A program made the translations under genes and the position numbers. The notes beneath the pieces were generated by a model. The model saw only the letters and a list, made by a program, of their open reading frames with translations. It had not been told where the DNA came from and ran no database searches. Positions 40,874-49,900 of a stretch of DNA of 64,000 nt are shown piece after piece. The DNA comes from Amycolatopsis benzoatilytica AK 16/65. GTDB taxonomy: Bacteria; Actinomycetota; Actinomycetes; Mycobacteriales; Pseudonocardiaceae. Numbering within the stretch: position 1 is the first letter of the stretch; every line of letters begins with the position of its first letter. The DNA is taken from assembly GCF_000383915.1 (NCBI RefSeq), contig NZ_KB912942.1, positions 4,275,795 to 4,339,794 on the forward strand. Reading direction: 5' to 3'.

Positions 40874-41263
40874 GTGAGCGAGCCGGAACCGGCGAACCTG
40901 TACGAGGCGGTGGGCGGCGAACCGACGTTCCGCCGCATCATCAAGCGGTTCTACGAGGAAGTGGCCCGCGACGAGGTGCTGCGCCCGCTGTACCCGGAGG
41001 AGGACCTCGGCCCGGCGGAGGAGCGGTTCCGGCTGTTCCTCATCCAGTACTGGGGCGGCCCGCACACCTACTCCGACCGGCGCGGGCACCCGCGGCTGCG
41101 GATGCGGCACGCACCGTTCAAGATCGGCCCGATCGAACGGGACGCCTGGCTGCGCTGCATCCGGATCGCGATCGACGAGGAGAACCTGCCAGAGCCGTAC
41201 CTGGGACAGCTGTGGGCCTACCTGGAAATGGCGGCGAACAGCATGATGAACAGCTTCGTCTGA
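40874..41263 (+). CDS. glbO: Group II truncated haemoglobin (HbO)
   Basis: A 129-residue group II truncated haemoglobin. The signature [46 protein letters not shown] includes the proximal histidine (HAPF), and the G8 tryptophan is in RDAWLRC. It binds oxygen and nitric oxide and is thought to serve in redox protection or oxygen delivery at the membrane. GTG 40874 is chosen because GATGGAAGG is correctly spaced for it; GTG 40865 is also in frame. Its stop overlaps the next start (TGATG), so glbO and the alpha-glucosidase are translated together, as in M. tuberculosis Rv2470-Rv2471. Confidence 0.95.
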   Translation: MSEPEPANLYEAVGGEPTFRRIIKRFYEEVARDEVLRPLYPEEDLGPAEERFRLFLIQYWGGPHTYSDRRGHPRLRMRHAPFKIGPIERDAWLRCIRIAIDEENLPEPYLGQLWAYLEMAANSMMNSFV

Positions 41264-42852
41264 TGAGAAGACGGGTCGCCGGACGGCGGCCGGACCGGCG
41301 GCCGGCGCCGTCATGGTGGTCGGCCGCGGTGTTCTACGAGGTCTACGTCCGTTCGTTCGCCGATTCCGGCGAAGACGGGATCGGCGACCTCGAAGGCATC
41401 CGCAGCAAGCTCGGCTATCTGGAGCTGCTGGGCGTCGACGCACTGTGGCTGACGCCGTTCTACCCCTCGCCGATGGCCGACCACGGCTATGACGTCACCG
41501 ACCCGCGCGGCGTCGACCCGATGTTCGGCACCCTCGGCGATTTCGACGTGCTGCTCACCGAGGCGCACCGGCGCGGCATCCGGGTCACCGTGGACGTGGT
41601 GCCGAACCACACCAGCAACCGGCACGCCTGGTTCAAGTCCGCGCTGGCGGCCGGGCCGGGGAGTCCGGAACGAGAGCGCTACCACTTCCGCGACGGGCGC
41701 GGTCCGGGCGGCGCGGAGCCGCCGAACAACTGGGTCAGCGTGTTCGGCGGCCCGGCCTGGACCCGGGTCCCGGACGGCCAGTGGTACCTGCACCTGTTCG
41801 CGCCGCAGCAGCCGGACCTGAACTTCGCGAACGCGGACGTGCGCGCCGACCTGGAGCGCACGCTGCGGTTCTGGCTCGACCGCGGCGTGGACGGTTTCCG
41901 CGTCGACGTCGCGCACGGCATGGCGAAGCCGGCCGGGCTGCCGGACATGGACCTGTCCGCGCCGCCGGCCGGCCTCGGCGAACCGGGCGACCCGCGTTTC
42001 GACGAAGACAGCGTGCACGACGTCCACCAGCTGATCCGCAAGGTGCTGGACGAATACCCGGACGCGATGGCGGTCGGCGAGGTCTGGGTGCAGGACGAGC
42101 AGCGGCTGGCGCGCTACCTGCGCCCGGACGAACTGCATCTGGCGTTCAACTTCCGCCTGGTGCTCACCGATTTCGACGCGGACGCGATGCGCACGTCGAT
42201 CGAGCGGTCGCTTGCGGTGCCGCGCGCGGCGGGCGCTCCGGCGACCTGGACGCTGTCCAACCACGACGTGTGGCGTACGGCGAGCCGCTACGGCGGGGGC
42301 GCGGCCGGGACTCGCCGGGCGCGCGCGATGGCGCTGGTGGAGCTGGCCCTGCCCGGCGCGGTGTACCTGTACCAGGGCGAGGAGCTGGGCCTGCCGAACG
42401 CGGACGTGCCGCCCGCGGCGATGGCCGACCCGCGCGCCCGCACCCTGGGTCCGGAGTTCAGCCGCGACGGGGAGCGCGTGCCGCTGCCGTGGGAGGGGAC
42501 GCTGCCGCCATACGGGTTTTCCCGCACCGCGCGGACCTGGCTGCCGATGCCCGCCGGATGGGCTTCGCTGACGGTCGAACGGCAGATCGAGGACCCGGAA
42601 TCGACGTTCTCGCTGTACCGCCGCGCGGTCGAGTTGCGCAAGACGCACGCGGCGTTCCAGGCCGGCGACGACTTGGAGTGGTACGGCGCACCAGCGGGTT
42701 GTTTCGCCTTCCGGCGAGGCCGCGGCGGGGTGATCTGCGCGCTCAACACGTCGGCGAGTTCGATCCCCCTGCCGCCTGGTGAAGTCCTCCTGACCAGCAG
42801 CCCGCTGGAAGGCGGACGGCTGGCCCCGGATTCGGCGGCATGGCTCGTCTGA
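41263..42852 (+). CDS. aglA: Alpha-glucosidase (GH13)
   Basis: A 529-residue family 13 glycoside hydrolase cutting alpha-1,4 or 1,6 glucosides. The four conserved regions are visible: DVVPNHTS (region I), GFRVDVAHG with the nucleophile Asp, VGEVWV with the acid/base Glu, and LSNHDVWR with the transition-state Asp. The DPYNP-type loop of oligo-1,6-glucosidases is not obvious, so specificity is open. The C-terminal beta domain is short. It is intracellular (no signal peptide) and would release glucose from maltose-type sugars. ATG 41263 overlaps the glbO stop. Confidence 0.93.
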   Translation: MRRRVAGRRPDRRPAPSWWSAAVFYEVYVRSFADSGEDGIGDLEGIRSKLGYLELLGVDALWLTPFYPSPMADHGYDVTDPRGVDPMFGTLGDFDVLLTEAHRRGIRVTVDVVPNHTSNRHAWFKSALAAGPGSPERERYHFRDGRGPGGAEPPNNWVSVFGGPAWTRVPDGQWYLHLFAPQQPDLNFANADVRADLERTLRFWLDRGVDGFRVDVAHGMAKPAGLPDMDLSAPPAGLGEPGDPRFDEDSVHDVHQLIRKVLDEYPDAMAVGEVWVQDEQRLARYLRPDELHLAFNFRLVLTDFDADAMRTSIERSLAVPRAAGAPATWTLSNHDVWRTASRYGGGAAGTRRARAMALVELALPGAVYLYQGEELGLPNADVPPAAMADPRARTLGPEFSRDGERVPLPWEGTLPPYGFSRTARTWLPMPAGWASLTVERQIEDPESTFSLYRRAVELRKTHAAFQAGDDLEWYGAPAGCFAFRRGRGGVICALNTSASSIPLPPGEVLLTSSPLEGGRLAPDSAAWLV

Positions 42853-42859
42853 CCCGAGG

Positions 42860-43048
42860 TCAGACGCTGGTTCCGGCCTCCAGCCCGAGCATCGCGAGCA
42901 GGCCGCGCAAGTCGTCCACGTCGTGCGCGTGCACGGCGACTGTCCGGGCGGCGTGCGCCTGTTGGGTGCGCAAGCCCTCCTCGGCGGACACCCGGGCACG
43001 GGCGAACTCGCTGGTTTCGGCGGATAGCGGGCGTCGTTCCGAGCGCAT
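42860..43048 (-). CDS. Small hypothetical protein
   Basis: A 62-residue, mostly helical protein, highly charged at the start (MRSERRPLSAETSEFARARVSAEEGLRTQQAHAAR). Its C-terminus (HAHDVDDLRGLLAMLGLEAGTSV) ends eight bases past the convergent alpha-glucosidase stop. ATG 43048 has GAGGAG at ideal spacing, so this is preferred to the GTG 37 codons upstream. There is no membrane segment or known domain. It resembles small actinobacterial helical proteins of unknown role. Confidence 0.65.
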   Translation of the reverse strand: MRSERRPLSAETSEFARARVSAEEGLRTQQAHAARTVAVHAHDVDDLRGLLAMLGLEAGTSV

Positions 43049-43435
43049 ATCGCTCCTCGTCGAGATGGAAGGGGCCGACGGCGGGGCCAGACGAACGGCA
43101 CCGCCGAAGACGACGCCGGCAGCGGGCCGGCGTGCGGTGAGCTTCTCGACTGCGTCCACGCTACTTCCCGCGTCAACTGCCCGTTCACCCGCCCCGAACG
43201 GGCGATCAGGGGGTCCACAATGGACTTTTCACCGGCTCGGCCTGGTGCGATCGTCGCCGGCGTGCTTTACTGACGATGGTCGTGTTTTGTGTTCGTGCTG
43301 CGGGTGTGCCCGCGGCCACGCTCGCAAGATGTAGCGGGCGTGGTGGCTTTTCCGCCAGCGGAAGGACGCTCCGTCGGTTGCTGACCCGAGATGCCGAGGT
43401 GGCATTTCGTTGCTCGCTCGATGGAGATCGTTTTT
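43049..43435. other. Divergent promoter region upstream of cspA
   Basis: This 387-bp gap serves the small minus-strand gene and cspA. The part from about 43205 has more T-runs than its surroundings (ACTTTTCACC, GTGTTTTGTG), as expected for a cold-shock gene promoter and long leader, and a GGAGATCG site lies just before cspA. I cannot fix a start site or a structured leader by eye. Confidence 0.4.
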
Positions 43436-43639
43436 ATGACGCAAGGCACCGTGAAGTGGTTCAACGCCGAAAAGGGCTTCGGATTCATCAGCCCGGACGA
43501 CGGCAGCGCCGACGTCTTCGCGCACTACTCTGAGATCCAGGGCAACGGCTTCCGCAGCCTGGAAGAGAACGCTCGCGTGGAGTTCGAGATCGGCCAGGGC
43601 CAGAAGGGCCCGCAGGCCACTGGTATCCGCACGATCTGA
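43436..43639 (+). CDS. cspA: Cold-shock protein (CspA family)
   Basis: A 67-residue single cold-shock domain that binds single-stranded RNA and DNA. Both RNP motifs are exact: KGFGFISP (RNP1) and DVFAHYS (RNP2), after [12 protein letters not shown]. The length is standard. ATG 43436 follows GGAGATCG. A well-formed terminator with a T-run lies 31 bases beyond the stop, so it is monocistronic. A fatty-acid desaturase, another typical cold-response gene, is next on the same strand. Confidence 0.97.
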   Translation: MTQGTVKWFNAEKGFGFISPDDGSADVFAHYSEIQGNGFRSLEENARVEFEIGQGQKGPQATGIRTI

Positions 43640-43669
43640 GGATCTTGCCGCAAACCTGAGCAATATCCG

Positions 43670-43702
43670 GGAGAATCCGGCTGCATGCCCGATTCTCCTT
43701 TT
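43670..43702 (+). terminator. cspA terminator
   Basis: GGAGAATC pairs with GATTCTCC; inside, GGC pairs with GCC around TGCAT. A TTTT run follows directly. It is the most classical intrinsic terminator in the window. Confidence 0.85.
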
Positions 43703-43731
43703 CCGGAGAACACTTCCCGGAATCCGGGTGC

Positions 43732-43762
43732 CCCTGCCGCGGGACCGCGTCCCGCGGCAGGG
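43732..43762 (+). terminator. Second hairpin between cspA and the desaturase
   Basis: CCCTGCCGCGGGA and TCCCGCGGCAGGG form a perfect 13-bp stem with a CCGCG loop, 30 bases after the cspA terminator. It could be a back-up terminator or a leader structure of the desaturase message. Confidence 0.6.
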
Positions 43763-44033
43763 TGCCCCGGCCCTTCCTCCGCCCTTCGCGAATTCCCTTG
43801 CCGAGCCCCGTTTTCCGGGCCCAGGGAACCAGGGCGCGAGACGATCCGTTGACCAGAGCAGGTCGCGACCGGACTCCCCCGCCGGTCGCACGCACGGCAC
43901 TCTCCACCCGGGCCCTCCCCCGCCCTGGCCGCTGCCCTGCCCGGCCTCGGTCCCGCACCGCGCGGCGACCGGACCAGCTCGACAGGAGCATTCCGTCATC
44001 GACACCGCCACCCGCACCCGTACCCCCGAACCC

Positions 44034-44930
44034 ATGCTGGCCGGCCGCAAGACCGGCACCGAGTCCTTCCTGGTGAAACTGTTCGCCGTCGTCCCGCTCG
44101 CGGCGGTCGCCGTCGCGGTTCCGCTGGCCTGGGGCTGGGGCCTCAGCTGGCTGGACATCGGACTCGCTGTCGGCTTCTACTGCCTCAGCGGCCTCGGCAT
44201 CACCGTCGGCTTCCACCGTTACTTCACGCACGGCTCGTTCCGCGCCCGCCGCGGCCTGCGGATCGCACTCGCCGTCGCGGGCAGCATGGCCATGCAGGGC
44301 CCCGTCATCGACTGGGTCGCCGACCACCGCCGCCACCACGCCTACTCCGACCGCGACGGCGACCCGCATTCGCCGTGGCGCTTCGGGACCACCCCCGCCG
44401 CACTGGCGAAGGGCTTCTGGCACGCCCACATGGGCTGGCTGTTCGGCCGCGACAAGACCAACCCGCGCCGCTTCGCCCCGGACCTGCTGGACGATCCGGA
44501 CCTGCGCCGCGTCGACCGGCTGTTCCCCGTCCTGACCGCCGCGACCCTGCTGCTGCCCGCGGTGCTCGGCGGGCTGATCACGATGAGCTGGTGGGGCGCG
44601 CTGACCGCGTTCTTCTGGGCCGGCCTGGTCCGGGTCGCCGCCCTGCACCACGTGACGTGGTCGGTGAACTCGCTGTGTCACCTGATCGGCGAGCGCCCGT
44701 TCGAAGCACGCGACCGCTCCGCCAACTTCTGGCCGTTGGCGATCCTGTCCTTCGGCGAGTCCTGGCACAACTCCCACCACGCCGACCCGACCGGCGCGAG
44801 ACACGGTGTCGGCCGCAACCAACTGGACATCTCGGCCCGCCTGATCTGGCTGTTCGAGAAGTTCCGCTGGGCCACCCACGTCCGCTGGCCGCGTCCGGAC
44901 CGGCTGGCCCGCAAGCTCAAGGCCGCCTGA
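44034..44930 (+). CDS. Delta-9-type acyl-CoA/fatty acid desaturase
   Basis: An integral-membrane desaturase, 298 residues from the first ATG. The three histidine boxes that bind the di-iron centre are intact: HRYFTH, HRRHH and HNSHH, with four or five hydrophobic segments between them. It introduces a double bond into fatty acyl chains and adjusts membrane fluidity, which fits its position after cspA. The start is uncertain. GACAGGAG at 43981-43988 points to a start about 12 codons before ATG 44034, where the in-frame codon is ATC (43998) or GTC, not a usual start. Confidence 0.9.
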   Translation: MLAGRKTGTESFLVKLFAVVPLAAVAVAVPLAWGWGLSWLDIGLAVGFYCLSGLGITVGFHRYFTHGSFRARRGLRIALAVAGSMAMQGPVIDWVADHRRHHAYSDRDGDPHSPWRFGTTPAALAKGFWHAHMGWLFGRDKTNPRRFAPDLLDDPDLRRVDRLFPVLTAATLLLPAVLGGLITMSWWGALTAFFWAGLVRVAALHHVTWSVNSLCHLIGERPFEARDRSANFWPLAILSFGESWHNSHHADPTGARHGVGRNQLDISARLIWLFEKFRWATHVRWPRPDRLARKLKAA

Positions 44931-44940
44931 GCTCACTCCG

Positions 44941-44993
44941 GTCCGTGAAGGGCCCCTTGAGGGAATCAGATTCCCTCAAGGGGCCTTTCACGG
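44941..44993. repeat. Palindromic intergenic element, copy 4
   Basis: GTCCGTGAAGGGCCCCTTGA at the left mirrors the CCTCAAGGGGCCTTTCACGG end around GGGAATC-A-GATTCCC. It lies between the convergent desaturase and DUF6292-like genes and almost touches both stop codons. Confidence 0.85.
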
Positions 44994-44995
44994 CT

Positions 44996-45352
44996 TCAAG
45001 CCGGAACCACCTCGACCACGAACCGCCGCACCCGCTCCGCGTCCGGCGTCACCTCTCCGCCCAACCGCCCCACGACCTGCGCAGCCTCGCCCGGTGCGGT
45101 CTCCACCGCTACCGTCCATCCTTGCCGCGCGCTCCACAGCAGCATCAGATCCCGCCCCGGAAACCGCTCCGACCGCCTGTTCAACGCGACATACGCGGTA
45201 ACAGTGTCGGTGACCTCGCAGGAGGTTCCCCCCGCGGAAACCCCCACCGCGGCAGCGACCTCGCTCACATAAGCCGCCAGCTCCTGCCGCAGCGCTTGCG
45301 GATCGTCAGCAGCAGGCAAGGACATCGGGCGTTCAGAACCGGACAGGAGCAT
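44996..45352 (-). CDS. DUF6292-like protein
   Basis: A 118-residue cytosolic protein that resembles the actinobacterial DUF6292 family: ALRQELAAYVSEVAAAVGV, then the EVTDTVTAYVALNRRSERFPGRDLMLLWSARQGWTVAVET core, and a Val-rich C-terminal strand (ERVRRFVVEVV). The family is of unknown function and is often found near small DNA-binding proteins. ATG 45352 follows AAGGAG at ideal spacing and is preferred over the ATG nine codons later. Family assignment is by eye. Confidence 0.68.
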   Translation of the reverse strand: MLLSGSERPMSLPAADDPQALRQELAAYVSEVAAAVGVSAGGTSCEVTDTVTAYVALNRRSERFPGRDLMLLWSARQGWTVAVETAPGEAAQVVGRLGGEVTPDAERVRRFVVEVVPA

Positions 45353-45607
45353 GGGTCTCCTTTTCCGCCGCCGCGCACAGGGACCTACGCCACACCTTCG
45401 GGACGCGAGAGCTGGCGGTCGCGATGATCGGGGTCGCGCCGGATCGGGCATCCAGCGGCTGGACCGCCCCCGACTCTACCGGTCGCGACAACCCCCTGAC
45501 CGGATTCGGCTCGCCCAGCCCGCGCGAGAGTGATCCGAAAAGCCGCCAAGCGCTGGTCCGAATGGCGTATCCAGGACCGGCTGTTCAGCGCAGGGAGGCT
45601 CGGCTGA

Positions 45608-45856
45608 TCAGCCGCCGTCGACCGATTCCGCGATCGCCGTCGCTACCCACGCCGCGAGCAGCCCGGCCTGCACATAAGGCGCGGCCTCGCCGACTGCCCG
45701 CACTGCCTTGCGCGCCCGGCCCGGCTCCCGCGTCTCCGCCGGAACGTCAGGAGCGGCGGGGACAGCATCAGCCGGCCGCTCGGTGCGCCACGGCGTCTCT
45801 TCGGTTCGCACTTCGGCGAGGAAGTCCGCCGTCGGGTCGCCGTCCGGGTCGCTCAT
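45608..45856 (-). CDS. Small membrane-anchored hypothetical protein
   Basis: An 82-residue protein with an acidic, Pro-rich N-terminal half (TEETPWRTERPADAVPAAPDV) and one C-terminal hydrophobic segment (APYVQAGLLAAWVATAIAESV). It is probably anchored by its tail with the N-terminus in the cytosol. ATG 45856 lies 45 bases after the stop of the Rv2474c-like gene, so it may be the last gene of the gdh operon. No family is recognised. Confidence 0.65.
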   Translation of the reverse strand: MSDPDGDPTADFLAEVRTEETPWRTERPADAVPAAPDVPAETREPGRARKAVRAVGEAAPYVQAGLLAAWVATAIAESVDGG

Positions 45857-45901
45857 CCCTTCACGATGGCACCGCCCGCGCGCCGACGCCAGCAGAACCG
45901 G

Positions 45902-46537
45902 TCAGAAGAGCAGCGGCAACAGCGCTTGGCGCCGCTTCAGCACCGCGCCGTACCGGGCGTCCAGCCGCAGCCACGAGTCGGTCGCCGTCACCCGGATGAC
46001 GTCGCCGTCGATCGACGAGTCGAACAGTCCCATCCCGGACAACGCGAACAGGCAGCGCATCTGCACCTTGACTTCGAGGTCCGCCCCGGTCACGGTCAGC
46101 ACCGCCTGGTCCATCAGCGACGACGGCGGCGTGCCGTGCGGCCCGGCGTTGTCCCTGGCCAGTGTGACGCCCCGGTCCGCCAGGTCCGACACGACCTGCA
46201 CTGGCAGCTCGTCGACCAGCTGCCACCGGTCCGACGCCGGCAGCTCCGCGTGCCACAGCAGGTCGCGCACCGGTCCCGGGTCCATCACCTCGCCGCCCGC
46301 GACCACCAGGGCCGCGAGCAGTTCGTTGCCGGACACCGTGACGTCCGCCGGCGTCACCGTGCCTTCCACCGCGCGGGTGGCCAGGACTTCGAACGGCGTC
46401 GCCGTCCACGCCTCCACCACCTCTTCGCCGCGGCGGCGCAGCCGGACGGCGGTATTGCCGTCCAGCCGCACCGCGCGAGCTACGAACGCGCTGAGCGTCT
46501 CGCGATCGCCCGGATCAGGGATCCGCAGCTCAGGCAT
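45902..46537 (-). CDS. Rv2474c-like conserved protein
   Basis: A 211-residue cytosolic protein conserved in this neighbourhood in actinobacteria (M. tuberculosis Rv2474c by position). It starts MPELRIPDPGDRETLSAFVARAVRLD, has a repeated beta-strand character in the middle (AVRLRRRGEEVVEAWTATPFEVLATRAV), and ends in a basic strand (RLDARYGAVLKRRQALLPLLF). No catalytic motif is seen. Its ATG overlaps the thioesterase stop by eight bases. Linkage to gdh and the thioesterase is the only clue to function. Confidence 0.8.
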   Translation of the reverse strand: MPELRIPDPGDRETLSAFVARAVRLDGNTAVRLRRRGEEVVEAWTATPFEVLATRAVEGTVTPADVTVSGNELLAALVVAGGEVMDPGPVRDLLWHAELPASDRWQLVDELPVQVVSDLADRGVTLARDNAGPHGTPPSSLMDQAVLTVTGADLEVKVQMRCLFALSGMGLFDSSIDGDVIRVTATDSWLRLDARYGAVLKRRQALLPLLF

Positions 46538-46952
46538 CGGCGAACACCCGCTTGAGGAACTCCGATTCCGCGTCCGCGAACCGGCGCGGCCGGAGCTTCC
46601 CGGTGTCGTAGGGAGCCAGCACCGTTTCCGCGGTCACCGCCACCGCGTCGGACTCGTCCGGGCCGGTGCGCACCACGTAGCCGAGCGTCACAGTGGACGC
46701 TTTCAGCTCGGTGAGCTCGATCTCCACCCGCACCGTCAGGCCGGGTGCCGCGACGATCGGCGCGCGGTAGTGCACGCCGAGCTTCACCACCACGACGCCC
46801 TTCGGCAGCTCGGCGAGCCCCGCGCGCTCGGCTTCGCCGAACAGCACGGGGACCCGGGCCTCTTCGAGCAGCGTCACCACGTTCGCGTGGTTGACGTGCC
46901 CGTAGATGTCCATGTCCGACCAGCGCGGCTGGACGTGGGAAACGAATGTCAC
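46530..46952 (-). CDS. Acyl-CoA thioesterase (hotdog fold)
   Basis: A 140-residue 4HBT-type thioesterase. RWSDMDIYGHVNHANVVTLLEEAR carries the Asp and the GHVNHA hotdog signature. Later strands (GVVVVKLGVHYRAPIVAAPGLTVRVEIELTEL) complete the fold. It hydrolyses a small acyl-CoA. GTG 46952 overlaps the gdh stop (GTGA), and its own end overlaps the next gene, so gdh, thioesterase and the Rv2474c-like gene are translationally chained. It corresponds by position to Rv2475c. Confidence 0.87.
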   Translation of the reverse strand: MTFVSHVQPRWSDMDIYGHVNHANVVTLLEEARVPVLFGEAERAGLAELPKGVVVVKLGVHYRAPIVAAPGLTVRVEIELTELKASTVTLGYVVRTGPDESDAVAVTAETVLAPYDTGKLRPRRFADAESEFLKRVFADA

Positions 46953-49900
46953 CGAACCGTGCTCCGGATCTGCCGGGCGGCCACGGACAGCGTCGCGAGG
47001 TCGAGCCGCCCGGAGCGGGTGATCTCGTCCAGCGCCACGCGCGCCCGCGAAAGCCGCGACGCGTTGGCCTTCTCCCATTGCGCGATCTGCTCGTCCACGG
47101 ACAGGTCCTGGTCGCTGTGCCGCAAGGCGTCGAGCGAGATCGCGCGCAGCGAACCGTACACGTCGTCCCGCAGCGAGAGCCGCGCGAGGGCGTGCCAGCG
47201 GTTGCCGCGCTCCAGCGCGCTGATCTCGGTGAGCATCTTGTCGATGTCCAGGTGCGCCGACAACGCGTAGTACAGCTCCGCGGTGTCCGCCGGAGTGTGC
47301 GTCGCGTCCAGCCCGACCTGCTGCTCGGCCAGCTCCGCCACCTCGACCACGTCGAGCAGGCCGTAGCTGTGCAGCAGCAGCGCCACCTGGCGGGCGAGTT
47401 CGGCCGGGACGCCTTCGGAGACCAGCTCGGCCGCTTCCTGCTCGGCGGCCTCCAGCTGACGGCCGCGCAGCAGTTCGCTCAGCTTCGGGCCGAGTTCCGC
47501 GACCACCGGGCCGAACCGGTTGATCTCGGCCAGCGGCGCGAGCGGTTGCGGGCGGTTGGTGAGGAACCAGCGCGCCGCCCGGTCGAGCAGCCGCCGCGTC
47601 TCCAGCACCATCCGGTCCGCGACCGCGGTCGGCACGACGTTGTCCAGCGCGTCGATCTCGGCCCACAGCTTCGGCAGGTCGTAGACGTGCGTGACCACCG
47701 CGTACGCGCGCACCGCGTCGGTGGCGGTCGCGTTCATCTCCTCCATGAGGCGGTAGACGAACGAGATGCCGCCGCCGTCGACCAGCTCGTTGGTGATCAG
47801 CGTGGTGATGATCTGCCGGCGCAGCGGGTGCTGGCTGATCGCCTCGGCGAAGCGCTCCCGCAGCGGGACCGGGAAGTACTCCGGCAGCCGGCGCGTGAAC
47901 ACCTCGGACTCGGGCAGGTCGGAGGCCAGCAGCTCGTCCTTGAGGTCGAGCTTCACGTGCGCGAGCAGCGTCGCCAGCTCCGGCGAGGTGAGGCCCTCGC
48001 CTGCCTTCTCCAGCGCGCGGAACTGCGACGGGCTGGGCAGCGCCTCCAGCTTGCGGTCGAACGCGCCCTTCGCGACCAGCGCGGACACCTGCCGCGCGTG
48101 CACCGACACCATCGGCCCGGCGTGCGCCCGGCTGACGCCGAGCACCGCGTTCTGCCGGTAGTTGTCCGCCAGCACCAGGGAGCCGACCTCGTCGGTCATC
48201 TCCTCGAGCAGCTCGTTGCGCCGCGGGCGCTCCAGAGCGCCGCCGGACACCAGGTGGTCGAGCAGGATCTTGATGTTGACCTCGTGGTCGGAGCAGTCGA
48301 CGCCGGCCGAGTTGTCCAGCGCGTCGGTGTTGATCTTGCCGCCGGAGCGGGCGAACTCGATCCGGCCGAGCTGGGTCAGGCCCAGGTTGCCGCCCTCGCC
48401 GACCACCCGCACGCGCAGCTGGTTGCCGTTGACGCGGATGGCGTCGTTGGCCTTGTCGCCCGCGGCGGCCTGGCTCTCGGTCTCCGCCTTCACGTAGGTG
48501 CCGATGCCGCCGTTCCACAGCAGCTCGACCGGAGCCAGCAGAATCGCCTGGATCAGGTCCATCGGCGCGAGCTTGGTGACGCCCTCTTCAAGGCCGAGCG
48601 CCTCGCGCACCTGCGGGGTGATCGGGACGGTCTTGGCCGAGCGCGGATAGATCCCGCCGCCCTCGCTGATCAGCGAACGGTCGTAGTCGTCCCAGGAGCT
48701 GCGCGGCAGGTCGAACAACCGGCGGCGCTCGGCGAAGGAACTCGCCGCGTCCGGGTTCGGGTCCAGGAACACGTGCATGTGGTTGAACGCGGCCACCAGC
48801 CGGATGTGCTCGGACAGCAGCATCCCGTTGCCGAAGACGTCGCCCATCATGTCGCCGATGCCGACGACGGTGAAGTCCTCGGTCTGGGTGTCCTTGCCCA
48901 GCTCGCGGAAGTGCCGCTTCACGCTTTCCCACGCGCCCTTGGCGGTGATGCCCATCGCCTTGTGGTCGTAGCCGACCGAACCGCCGGAGGCGAACGCGTC
49001 GCCGAGCCAGAAGCCGTACTGCGCGGAGACTTCGTTGGCGATGTCGGAGAACTTCGCGGTGCCCTTGTCCGCGGCGACGACGAGATAGCTGTCGTCGGCG
49101 TCGTGGCGCACCACGTCCGGCGCGGGCACGGTCTGGCCCTCGACCCGGTTGTCGGTGAGGTCCAGCAGGCCGGAGATGAACATCCGGTAGCAGGCAATGC
49201 CTTCGGAGAGCTGCGCGTCGCGGTCCACGCCGGCGTCGCCGGTGCGGGCCGGCGGCCGCTTCACCACGAAGCCGCCCTTGGCGCCGACCGGCACGATCAC
49301 CGCGTTCTTCACCGCCTGCGCCTTGACCAGGCCCAGGATCTCGGTGCGGAAGTCCTCGCGCCGGTCCGACCAGCGCAGGCCGCCGCGAGCGACCTCGCCG
49401 AACCGCAGGTGCACGCCCTCCACGCGCGGCGAGTACACGAAGATCTCGAACTTCGGGTGCGGCTCGGGCAGCTCCGGCACGCCGCTCGGGTCGAGCTTGA
49501 ACGCCAGGTACGGCCGCGGGGTCCCCTCCGCGTCGCGCACGTGGTAGTTCGTGCGCAGGGTCGCGTTGATGACCGCGAGCAGCCGGCGCAGGATCCGGTC
49601 CTCGTCCAGGCTGGTGACCTCGTCGATCATCGCGGAGATCTCCGCGGTCAGCGATTCCGCGTGCGTCTTGCGGTCCACATCGGACAGTTGCGGGTCGCAG
49701 CGGGTTTCGAAGAGCCGCACCAGCTTCGTCGCGACCTCGGTGTGCTTGACAACCGTGTTCTGGATGTATGCCTGGGAGAACGGGCTGCGCGCCTGCTGCA
49801 GGTAGCGCGAGTAGGCCCGCAGCACCGCGGCCTGGCGCCAGGCCAGCCCGGCGCGCAGAACCAGCGCGTTGAAGCCGTCGACCTCCGCTTCGCCGTGCCA

